Below the pieces are notes generated by a model, which was not told where the DNA came from, made no database searches, and saw only the letters and a program-made list of their open reading frames with translations. Source: a bacterium (lineage in GTDB: Bacteria > Actinomycetota > Acidimicrobiia > Acidimicrobiales > Bin134). Taken from it: a stretch of 5,763 nucleotides of DNA. The position numbers and the translations under genes were made by a program. Positions 1-5,763 of this stretch are shown one piece after another (position 1 is the stretch's first letter; each line of letters begins with the position of its first letter). Where the stretch lies: the NCBI GenBank assembly GCA_028820035.1, contig JAPPKI010000167.1:1-5763 (forward strand), in the 5' to 3' direction.

Positions 1-2196
1 CACGGAGACCAGGCGATTTACGACGCCCTCGTGCGACTGGGCCAGGGGTTCTCGCTGAGGCACCCGCTAATCGACCCCCACGGGAACTTCGGGTCTCCCA
101 ACGATCCGCCGGCGGCCATGAGGTACACCGAGTGCCGTCTCGATGAGTTGGCCATGAGGCTGCTCGACGGCATTGACGAGCAGACCGTCGATTTCAGCGA
201 CAACTTCGACTCCACCGAGCAGGAGCCGGAGGTGCTGCCGTCGCGGTTCCCCAATCTGCTGGTGAATGGCAGCCAGGGCATCGCGGTGGGCATGGCCACC
301 AACATCCCGCCTCACAACCTGGGCGAGGTGATCGACGCGGTCAATCACTTGCTGGAGAACCCAGAGGCAACCAACGAGGATCTGATGGCGTTCGTGAAAG
401 GCCCTGATTTTCCCACTCGGGGCCGCATCATGGGCTACCAGGGCATTCGGGACGCTTATGCCACCGGCCAGGGGACCATCAAGGTGCGAGCCACCGCTGA
501 GATTGTGGAGAGCGGTTCTAACGCCCAGATTGTGGTTACCGAAATCCCATATCAGACCAGCGCGGAGATCATTGAGGAGAAAGTGGCTGACCTGGTGAAT
601 CGGCGGGTGATCGACGGCATCCGCCAAATCCACAATGAATCGGCCAAGGGTCAGACCAAGCTGGTGTTCGAGCTGAAGAGGGACGCCCCTGCGCTGGTTG
701 TGCTCAACAACCTCTACAAGCACTCCCCGCTCCAGACCAATTTCCCGGTGAATATGGTGGCGCTAGCCGACGGAGTGCCCCGCACCATGACGTTGCGCGA
801 CTGCCTGGCCGCATACGCCGGCCACCAGCAAGAGGTGGTGCGACGCCGGACGGAGTTCCGCTTGGAGGAGGCCCGCCGCCGGGAGCACATCCTCGAAGGG
901 CTCGTACGGGCGGTGGACATGATTGACGAGATCATTGCCGCCATCCGGGCCTCCGACAACCGCGCCGCCGCCCGGACAGTACTGATGGGCGAGCACTTCG
1001 AGTTCAGCGAGATCCAGGCCAATCACATCTTGGATATGCCGTTGGGCCGGCTTACTCAGCTCGGCCAGAAGGAGCTGAACGACGAGCTGGCCGAGAAGCG
1101 GGCGTTGATTATCGACTTGGAGGCCATATTGGCCGACGATGCCAAGCTGCGGGCTGTTATCTCAGAAGAACTGCTCGAAGTTCGAGAGGCCTTTGCAAAC
1201 GAGCGACGGACCCACATCATGGCCGACGAGGGTGAGATCGACATTGAAGCGCTCATCGATGACGAAGACCTGATGTTCAGCTTGAGTTCAGCCGGCTATG
1301 TCAAGACGGTGGCGCCTGACGAGTTCAAGACCCAGGGAAGAGGCGGCAAAGGCGTTATCGGCGCCAACCTGAAGGACGGGGACTACATCGCCTCGCTCAT
1401 CCACACCACCGCCCATGCCTATCTGATGTTCTTCACCAGTTCGGGTCGGGTGTACCGCATCAAAGCCCATGAAGTGCCACGGACGAGTCGCACCGCTCGG
1501 GGTATGGCCATTGTGAACCTGCTGCACTTGGCACCGGAGGAAGCCATTTCTGCGGTGATCGACACTCGGGACTACGAGACGATGCGGTACTTGTTATTCG
1601 TTACTCGCCGGGGGGTAGTGAAGCGGACCCGGTTCTTGGAATACGACAAGACTCGCACCAAAGGGCTTATCGCCATCAACTTGCGTGAGGGCGATGAATT
1701 GGTGCGGGTGCTACCCACCACGGGAAACGACGACATCTGTTTGGTGAGCGCGTCGGGGCGGCTCATGAGGTTTTCAGAATCGGAAGTTCGATCAGTAGGA
1801 CGAACCGCAGCCGGCGTGCGAGGGATGAAGCTGCTCGGTGACGACATCGTGGTTGCCGCCACCGCGGTGCAGCCCGAGGGGGAGTTGCTCTTGGCCACCG
1901 ACCAGGGCTTCGGCAAGCGGGTTCTTCTCGACCACTTCCGGTCCAAGCATCGAGGTGGCCAAGGGGTCATAGCAATGAAGCTGCCCGATGAGCGGGGTTC
2001 AGTGGTGGGGGCGCGAGTGGTCGCTCCCGACGACGAGGTGTTCGCAGTGGCCTCCAATGGAGTCACGATCCGAATGCCCGTCTCTTCGGTCTCGGTGCAG
2101 GGGGCTCACGCCGCCGGAGTACGGATAATGACCTTGTCTGAGGATCAAACCATGGCGGCCATTGCGCCGGTTTTATCCACCGAAGACGAGGAGTAG
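1..2196 (+). CDS. gyrA: DNA gyrase subunit A, 3' part (5' end outside window)
   Basis: This is the cytoplasmic type II topoisomerase subunit that cuts and rejoins DNA and, with GyrB, introduces negative supercoils. The frame is open from base 1, giving 731 residues. By comparison with E. coli GyrA about 80 N-terminal residues are missing. The window opens inside the quinolone-resistance region with HGDQAIYD (residues 1-8). The catalytic tyrosine is in MRYTE, residue 42 (bases 124-126). PNLLVNGSQGIAVGMATNIPPHNL follows in pieces typical of the tower domain entry, and a charged coiled-coil segment lies at about residues 280-400. The C-terminal beta-pinwheel starts near residue 420 and carries the GyrA box QGRGGKG at 445-451, which marks gyrase rather than ParC. 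A second, degenerate box, KHRGGQG, is at 649-655. The C-terminal tail is short and acidic (STEDEE). The GTG at base 31 is internal, not the start. The stop is TAG. Identification is secure; Gln replaces the usual Ser/Ala at the E. coli Ser83 position. Confidence 0.98.
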   Translation, partial: HGDQAIYDALVRLGQGFSLRHPLIDPHGNFGSPNDPPAAMRYTECRLDELAMRLLDGIDEQTVDFSDNFDSTEQEPEVLPSRFPNLLVNGSQGIAVGMATNIPPHNLGEVIDAVNHLLENPEATNEDLMAFVKGPDFPTRGRIMGYQGIRDAYATGQGTIKVRATAEIVESGSNAQIVVTEIPYQTSAEIIEEKVADLVNRRVIDGIRQIHNESAKGQTKLVFELKRDAPALVVLNNLYKHSPLQTNFPVNMVALADGVPRTMTLRDCLAAYAGHQQEVVRRRTEFRLEEARRREHILEGLVRAVDMIDEIIAAIRASDNRAAARTVLMGEHFEFSEIQANHILDMPLGRLTQLGQKELNDELAEKRALIIDLEAILADDAKLRAVISEELLEVREAFANERRTHIMADEGEIDIEALIDDEDLMFSLSSAGYVKTVAPDEFKTQGRGGKGVIGANLKDGDYIASLIHTTAHAYLMFFTSSGRVYRIKAHEVPRTSRTARGMAIVNLLHLAPEEAISAVIDTRDYETMRYLLFVTRRGVVKRTRFLEYDKTRTKGLIAINLREGDELVRVLPTTGNDDICLVSASGRLMRFSESEVRSVGRTAAGVRGMKLLGDDIVVAATAVQPEGELLLATDQGFGKRVLLDHFRSKHRGGQGVIAMKLPDERGSVVGARVVAPDDEVFAVASNGVTIRMPVSSVSVQGAHAAGVRIMTLSEDQTMAAIAPVLSTEDEE

Positions 2197-2235
2197 CCTC
2201 CTACTCGCTGAAGCTTCCCCCCAGGACATGACAGC

Positions 2236-2242
2236 GGAGAGG
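2236..2242 (+). promoter_or_regulatory. Ribosome binding site of the TadE-like gene
   Basis: GGAGAGG lies four bases before the ATG at 2247 and is complementary to the 16S rRNA 3' end. It supports this ATG as the start and supports the short ORF being a real gene. Confidence 0.65.
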
Positions 2243-2246
2243 TGCG

Positions 2247-2612
2247 ATGGACGAGAGGGGATCGATTTCGGTGCTGGGCGTTGGGATTCTGACGGTGATC
2301 GGGATGGCAATCCTGCTGTTGGGCCAACTCGGCGCTGATGGGGTTCGCCGGGCTCGGGTGACAGCAATCGCCGATGCGGTGGCAATGGCCGCGGCGGCCG
2401 ACCCCCAGGCTGCTCGAGCCACCGCGGCGGCCAACCGGGCGACGCTGGTTTCGATGGTGCAAGAGGGCTTCGAGACCGAGGTGGTCGTGCGCCGCGACGG
2501 TTCACTGGCGACAGCCAGAGCAGAGTTCCGACCAATCGGGTGGTGGTGCCAATTAATTGACACCAGCGATCCCATACACTTCGGGGCGTGTCCATCGACC
2601 CCGGTCGGGTGA
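2247..2612 (+). CDS. TadE/TadG-like single-helix protein, hypothetical
   Basis: A 121-residue protein of unknown exact role. It starts MDERGSISVLGVGIL, and residues 7-28 form one strongly hydrophobic helix. An Ala-rich stretch follows that contains RRARVTAIADAVAMAAA (34-50). This layout (ERG, helix, then R-x-x-A...AD-x-x-A-x-AAA) is the N-terminal signature of TadE/TadG-like pseudopilin-related proteins, including the Rv3654c type found with actinobacterial Tad/Flp pilus genes. The remaining part (71-121) should lie outside the membrane and has two cysteines (101 and 114) that could form a disulfide. ATG is chosen because of the well-spaced GGAGAGG. It lies 50 bases after gyrA and overlaps the next gene by GTGA, so it is probably translated with it. 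No tad genes are in view, so a pilus role is only a family-based guess. Confidence 0.72.
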   Translation: MDERGSISVLGVGILTVIGMAILLLGQLGADGVRRARVTAIADAVAMAAAADPQAARATAAANRATLVSMVQEGFETEVVVRRDGSLATARAEFRPIGWWCQLIDTSDPIHFGACPSTPVG

Positions 2613-3121
2613 GCGAACCCACTGCCGCGCCGTTGCCCAGCCAGGCAGTGGCGCGCCAGCCGGTGAAGGTGACTCCGAGGGAGTACCGGAGGGCGGTGCG
2701 GTTGCAAGCCCGCAAGGTGCGCCGGGTGATCCGGCACATCGAGCCCTGGTCGGTGTTGAAGATCTCGTTGATCTTCTACATGTGCCTCTGGGTGATCGTG
2801 ATGCTGGCCGGCGTGATGCTGTGGAGCATCGCGGTGGGCTCGGGCACCGTAGACGACACCGAGTCGTTCATCGAGGAGTTGTTCGCCCTGCAAGAGTTCA
2901 AATTCAATGCCAGCCAGATATTCCGCGGCTTCGCCATAGGCGGGTTGGTGTTGGTGGTGGCGGGCACGTTCTTCAATGTTTTGCTGTGTGTGCTGTTCAA
3001 CCTCATCAGTGATCTGACCGGAGGCATGAGGGTCACAGTCATCGAGGAGGAGACGGCTCGTCAGCGGCCCCGGACCCGGCCTCGCCGATTTCGTTGGCCT
3101 GCGTGGAACCCCCGTAAGTAG
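2609..3121 (+). CDS. DUF3566 membrane protein (Rv0007-like), gyrA neighbour
   Basis: A 170-residue integral membrane protein of the DUF3566 family, which in actinobacteria sits directly after gyrA; its biochemical function is not established. Residues 1-50 are a basic cytoplasmic-type tail ending in the family block EPWSVLKISLIFY (45-57). Transmembrane helices lie at about 52-76 and 107-131, with an acidic loop (VDDTESFIEEL) between them. The family block NLISDLTGGMRVTV (131-144) comes next. The C-terminus is very Arg/Pro-rich and ends WNPRK. GTG at 2609 is chosen because it overlaps the upstream TGA as GTGA, a translational-coupling arrangement. Another in-frame GTG at 2588 would add seven residues. 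No clear Shine-Dalgarno precedes either, which fits coupled reinitiation. Family and context agree well; the precise start is less sure. Confidence 0.88.
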   Translation: MSEPTAAPLPSQAVARQPVKVTPREYRRAVRLQARKVRRVIRHIEPWSVLKISLIFYMCLWVIVMLAGVMLWSIAVGSGTVDDTESFIEELFALQEFKFNASQIFRGFAIGGLVLVVAGTFFNVLLCVLFNLISDLTGGMRVTVIEEETARQRPRTRPRRFRWPAWNPRK

Positions 3122-3143
3122 GCTGTCCACTCGGTTTGGCATT

Positions 3144-3217
<74 letters not shown>

Positions 3218-3259
3218 CGTTGGTGATTTTCCCCGGTTGCACCGTTCAGGGGGTTCGTT

Positions 3260-3266
3260 AGGATGG
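3260..3266 (+). promoter_or_regulatory. Possible ribosome binding site of the post-tRNA small ORF
   Basis: AGGATGG lies five bases before GTG 3272, so it favours that start. The motif also contains an in-frame ATG at 3263, which has a more distant AGGGGG (3248-3253) nine bases upstream. Either start is possible. Confidence 0.4.
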
Positions 3267-3271
3267 GTGTC

Positions 3272-3403
3272 GTGAAAATTCTGCGAAGAGCGCTGGTTGC
3301 TCTGGCAGGGGCGGCTGCCATCGCTGCCATTTTGCGTGCTCGGGGAACCGGGGGCGTTTCGCCCCAGTCGGGCGGCTGGCGCCAGATCAGCGGCAGCAGC
3401 TAA
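3272..3403 (+). CDS. Small hydrophobic peptide after tRNA-Ile, DLW-39-like by position
   Basis: A 43-residue ORF from GTG to TAA. It begins MKILRRALVALAGAAAIAAILRARG: a short basic N-terminus, one hydrophobic Ala/Leu segment (about residues 7-21), then Arg residues. It then has a Gly/Ser-rich tail with a single Trp (GGWRQISGSS). An in-frame ATG at 3263 would give 46 residues. Many actinobacteria encode a roughly 40-residue peptide of the DLW-39 family in this place after gyrA, DUF3566 and tRNA-Ile. The size, Lys near the start, one helix and a C-terminal Trp resemble that family, but the DLW motif itself is not present. It is probably a one-helix membrane peptide of unknown function. The evidence is position, RBS and composition only, so a chance ORF is not excluded. 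Confidence 0.5.
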   Translation: MKILRRALVALAGAAAIAAILRARGTGGVSPQSGGWRQISGSS

Positions 3404-3428
3404 CTCTGAACTGCTCTATCTGAGCCTT

Positions 3429-4403
3429 ATGGACATCTTGATAGTCGGCGCGGGCGTGGTCGGCGCCGGAGTGGTGAAGCATTTGGCTGGCTCGCCTTCG
3501 ATCCCCGTCAGCCGGGTGGTGGTGATCGATCGAAATGCCGATCGGGCCTGGCACTTGGCCGAGAAACATGGGCCTCCGGTGACCGTGGGAAGCTTGGATG
3601 ATCCGGCCGATGTGGTGGTTCTGGCTACCGCGTCAGGCACTCAGGCCCGACTGGCGCGTCGGCTTCTCAACCAGGGGCGGGTGGTGCTGGCCACCTCTGA
3701 CTCGGTGTCTGATGTGAGGCGGATGCTGGGCATGAACGGAGCGGTTAGACAACAGGGCTCGCTGGTGGTTGCCGGAGTGGGCATGGCCCCCGGGCTGAGC
3801 GATGTGCTCGCCGTTCGAGCGGCCGCGGAGCTCGACCGAGTGACCGAGGTTCATGTCGCCAAGTTCGGCACTGGGGGGCCGGATTGCGCCCGGCAGCATC
3901 ACCGGGCCTTGAGCTCTCTGGCGTTGGAATGGAGGGGTGGTTGGAAGCAGCGGCCGGGCGGCTCGGGGCGGGAGCTCTGCTGGTTTCCAAGCCCGGTGGA
4001 CGCGGCGGACTGCTATCGGGCCGCATTGCCCGATCCGATGCTGCTGGTTCGGAAGTTCAGCAGGGCGGATCGGATCACGGCCCGCATGGCAGCCACTCGG
4101 AGGGATCGTTTTTCATCTTGGTTGCCGATGCTGCGGCCCCCGCATCCGGAGGGGAAGCTGGGTGCGGTGCGCGTGGAGGTGCGGGGGCAGAGAGATGGTG
4201 CTTGGGCAGGGCGGATCTTGGGGGCTTCAGGGGCGCCGGGGTTTGTGGCTTCGTCGGTGGTGGTGAGCGCTCTGGAGTTGATCGGAGCGGGGAGGGTTCA
4301 TGGGACTGGCGTGGTGGGATTGTCGGAGATTGTGGATGCGGTTGAGTTTTTGGGCGTGCTCGAAGGGCAAGGGGTGGTCTGTGAAGAGTTTGCCGGGGCC
4401 TAG
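3429..4403 (+). CDS. Rossmann-fold NAD(P)-dependent oxidoreductase, saccharopine dehydrogenase/Gfo-Idh-like
   Basis: A 324-residue, probably cytoplasmic protein. The N-terminus MDILIVGAGVVGAGVVKHL contains the dinucleotide-binding loop GAGVVGAG (residues 7-14). The second strand VVVIDRN ends in Asp34, which suggests NAD(H) rather than NADP(H). DVVVLATASGTQARLARRLL (61-80) and GRVVLATSDSVSDV (83-96) look like the later Rossmann strands. GVGMAPGLSDVLA (116-128) resembles the Gly-Pro-Gly turn that opens the catalytic domain in saccharopine-dehydrogenase-like proteins. The rest (about 130-324) is an unrecognised alpha/beta domain with an Arg-rich middle part. The substrate is unknown. The frame is open further upstream, but ATG 3429 is preferred because the Rossmann strand begins immediately there and the longer form overlaps the small ORF and has no family-like sequence. 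No good Shine-Dalgarno is visible. It ends converging on hisN. Confidence 0.8.
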   Translation: MDILIVGAGVVGAGVVKHLAGSPSIPVSRVVVIDRNADRAWHLAEKHGPPVTVGSLDDPADVVVLATASGTQARLARRLLNQGRVVLATSDSVSDVRRMLGMNGAVRQQGSLVVAGVGMAPGLSDVLAVRAAAELDRVTEVHVAKFGTGGPDCARQHHRALSSLALEWRGGWKQRPGGSGRELCWFPSPVDAADCYRAALPDPMLLVRKFSRADRITARMAATRRDRFSSWLPMLRPPHPEGKLGAVRVEVRGQRDGAWAGRILGASGAPGFVASSVVVSALELIGAGRVHGTGVVGLSEIVDAVEFLGVLEGQGVVCEEFAGA

Positions 4404-5167
4404 CCGGCGTTGAGGAGAACGCGGAGCTCCTCGTGGAAGCTTCCGTTGGTGGCCAGCCAGTCGCCGGCGGATGGTGTGTCGGTGCCGTTCCATTGGGTGA
4501 TTTGGCCGCCGGCCTCGGGGATGATTACCAGCATGGGGGCGATGTCCCAGAGGTTGAGGCCGGGATCGATCATGGCGTCGACGCGGCCGGTAGCGACCAG
4601 CACATAGCCGTAGCCGTCGCCCCAGGTGCGTACTCGGGCGCCGGACGGGCCGAAACGGTCGAAGGTGCCATTCGGCCACCATTCGAGGCCGGATGTGCTC
4701 AAGTACGACCGGCTTAGATCGGTTTGGGAGCTCACTTGGCAGCGGCGGCCGTTGTGGTAGCAGCCCAGGCCTCGGCCGGCCCACACTGCTTCGTCCAGGC
4801 CGGGTACGGCCGCCACTCCGATGGCCGGGCCGTGCTGGTCGATCAGGGCTAGCAGTGTGGTGTACAGGGGCACGCCGCGGACAAAGCTGCGAGTGCCGTC
4901 GATCGGGTCGATAACCCAGGTTCGCCCCGATGTGCCCTGTTCCTCGGGGTATTCCTCTCCGATCACCGCATCATCGGGAAACCTCTGGGCCAAAGCCTCT
5001 CGGAGGAAGGCCTCCGCGGCCTTGTCGGCTTCGGTTACTGGCGACCCGTCGTCCTTGCGTAGCACCGACAGCTCATGGTCGGAGAACCACCTCAGCGTTA
5101 GCCGTCCGGCCTCACGGGTCAGCTCAACGGCCTCGTTCAGCAGTTCGGCATCCGCCGACTCGGTCAT
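4400..5167 (-). CDS. hisN: Histidinol-phosphatase, inositol-monophosphatase family
   Basis: A 255-residue Mg-dependent phosphatase of the inositol monophosphatase superfamily. It most resembles actinobacterial HisN, which converts L-histidinol phosphate to histidinol in histidine synthesis. Motifs in order: KDDGSPVTEAD (38-48); GEE with metal-ligand candidate Glu71 (70-72); DPIDGTRSFVRGVP (87-100), with ligands Asp87 and Asp90; and WDIAPMLVIIPEAGG (207-221), with Asp208. The stretch DPIDGT-x-x-FVRGVP and the ending ATNGSFHEELRVLLNAG match the HisN subgroup better than generic SuhB. Length is normal for the family. The ATG overlaps the TGA of the upstream CoA-transferase as ATGA, so translation is probably coupled. 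No other his genes are visible, which is common for hisN. Activity on inositol phosphates or another sugar phosphate cannot be excluded from sequence alone. Confidence 0.88.
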   Translation of the reverse strand: MTESADAELLNEAVELTREAGRLTLRWFSDHELSVLRKDDGSPVTEADKAAEAFLREALAQRFPDDAVIGEEYPEEQGTSGRTWVIDPIDGTRSFVRGVPLYTTLLALIDQHGPAIGVAAVPGLDEAVWAGRGLGCYHNGRRCQVSSQTDLSRSYLSTSGLEWWPNGTFDRFGPSGARVRTWGDGYGYVLVATGRVDAMIDPGLNLWDIAPMLVIIPEAGGQITQWNGTDTPSAGDWLATNGSFHEELRVLLNAG

Positions 5168-5763
5168 CCCAAGATGCCTTGGTCCCGAAGTGCAGCCAAG
5201 CGATCCTCGCCCAATCCCAATACCTCGCTAAGCACCTCATCGGTCTGTTGTCCGACCGTGGGGGCGTGGGTGGGGACGGGGAGTTCCTCGTCGAAGAACT
5301 TGACTGGAAGGGGGAGCTGTTCGCAGCCCACCTGCTCGGTGGTGAACAACGGCAGGCGGTCTTGGAACTGGGGGTCGTCGACCACATTCTTGGCGTTGTT
5401 CACCGGAGCGATGGGCGTGTTCACCCGGTCGCCGAACTCGAGCCATTCGGCGCTGGTCTTGGTGCGGAAGATGTCCCGCAGCTCCCGCTGCATCTCGAGG
5501 TTGCCCCGAGCGTGGTCGGCGTACTTCGACCCCGGCCAGCGTTCGAAGAGGTCCATGCGGTCCAACGCCTCGCAGAAGTTCTTCCAAAACGCCTGTTCAG
5601 AGGCCATGAACAGTACGTGGCCATCGGACGACTCGTACATCTGATAGCGAACGCCCTCCCACATGCCGGCCAGGCCCGGGGCCCGGCGCTCGTAGTCGTC
5701 CGACGGGTTGCCGGTGACCTCGTCTTCGGGACGTTCGTAGGCCTTCCAGGTTTCGATGCGGTA
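5164..5763 (-). CDS. CaiB/BaiF (family III) CoA-transferase, C-terminal half (5' end outside window)
   Basis: The last 199 residues of an enzyme that would move CoA between acyl-CoA and a free carboxylic acid. The frame is open to the right edge. Recognisable family features are RYQMYESSDGHVLFMASEQ (the beta strand opening the small domain, typically RYQ-Y...DG-x-x-x), FWKNFCEALDRMDL, and the region EWLEFGDRVNTPIAPVNN, where family III members usually have a W...l...g.P..PV pattern. After this come DDPQFQDR and the C-terminal APTVGQQTDEVLSEVLGL, which matches the common P-x-x-G-x-x-T-x-E-x-L-x-x-L-G ending. Full-length members have about 400 residues, so about half is missing, including the catalytic aspartate. 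The acid substrate cannot be told. The ATG at 5662-5664 is internal. The TGA stop overlaps the hisN start. Confidence 0.9.
   Translation of the reverse strand, partial: YRIETWKAYERPEDEVTGNPSDDYERRAPGLAGMWEGVRYQMYESSDGHVLFMASEQAFWKNFCEALDRMDLFERWPGSKYADHARGNLEMQRELRDIFRTKTSAEWLEFGDRVNTPIAPVNNAKNVVDDPQFQDRLPLFTTEQVGCEQLPLPVKFFDEELPVPTHAPTVGQQTDEVLSEVLGLGEDRLAALRDQGILG

Noticed and set aside
67..723. Long minus-strand open frame of 218 codons across gyrA
   Set aside because: It is antisense to strongly conserved GyrA sequence and arises from GC-rich codon use; its translation shows no recognisable domain.
2210..2217. GAAGCTTC palindrome after gyrA, also present near 4437
   Set aside because: Eight-base palindromes are expected by chance in a window of this size, and the two sites have unrelated contexts.
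3094..3124. Possible promoter for tRNA-Ile: TTGGCC and TAGGCT
   Set aside because: The 19-base spacing is long, both boxes match only loosely, and both lie in or across the end of the DUF3566 gene. The tRNA could equally be read from the upstream operon.
2201..3142. Minus-strand open frame of 313 codons opposite the TadE-like and DUF3566 genes
   Set aside because: The forward frames have family motifs, an RBS and a coupled overlap. The reverse translation is low-complexity and rich in His, Arg and Pro, as expected for a shadow frame.
3218..3245. Terminator after tRNA-Ile
   Set aside because: Only a four-base GGTG/CACC pairing with a long loop is visible, and the T-run lies inside the loop, not after a stem.
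3297..3428. TTG-started upstream extension of the Rossmann gene by 44 codons
   Set aside because: The extension overlaps the small ORF in another frame and has no signal peptide or family sequence. The Rossmann strand begins exactly at ATG 3429.
3884..4345. Forward Gly-rich open frame inside the Rossmann gene
   Set aside because: It lies in another frame of a G-rich coding stretch, and its translation is Gly-rich low complexity without a start signal.

Overview
The window looks like a chromosomal segment of a high-GC actinobacterium, with housekeeping genes rather than accessory DNA. The main pointer is gene order. The 3' part of gyrA is followed by a gene for a two-helix DUF3566 membrane protein and then by tRNA-Ile(GAU). 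This order is known near the origin of actinobacteria (in Mycobacterium tuberculosis gyrA, Rv0007, ileT). GC-rich codon use, frequent GTG starts and a GyrA and HisN that read like actinobacterial homologues agree. The GyrA sequence and an extra gene in the cluster suggest a lineage away from mycobacteria and streptomycetes, perhaps Acidimicrobiia. That last placement is an inference from memory of the families, not a computed result.

Layout. Positions 1-2196 (+) hold the last 731 residues of DNA gyrase subunit A. After 50 bases, a 121-residue TadE/TadG-like single-helix protein (2247-2612, +) is coupled by a GTGA overlap to the DUF3566 protein (2609-3121, +). Twenty-two bases later lies tRNA-Ile (3144-3217, +). 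It is followed by a tiny hydrophobic ORF (3272-3403, +) in the position where many actinobacteria carry a DLW-39-type peptide. A Rossmann-fold oxidoreductase of the saccharopine dehydrogenase/Gfo-Idh type follows (3429-4403, +). On the other strand, a CaiB/BaiF (family III) CoA-transferase runs in from the right edge (5164-5763, -) and overlaps hisN (4400-5167, -) by ATGA. HisN and the Rossmann gene converge and share the four bases CTAG as stop codons.

How the genes relate. gyrA, the TadE-like gene and the DUF3566 gene look like one transcription unit reading towards tRNA-Ile. The CoA-transferase and hisN look like a second, oppositely directed unit. HisN should supply the phosphatase step of histidine synthesis, but no other his gene is in view. 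There are no mobile elements, CRISPR arrays, or intergenic stretches above 60 bases. I do not see a new defence or biosynthetic system. The points most worth a second look are the glutamine at the quinolone-contact position of GyrA, the TadE-like gene inside the gyrA neighbourhood, and the short post-tRNA peptide.
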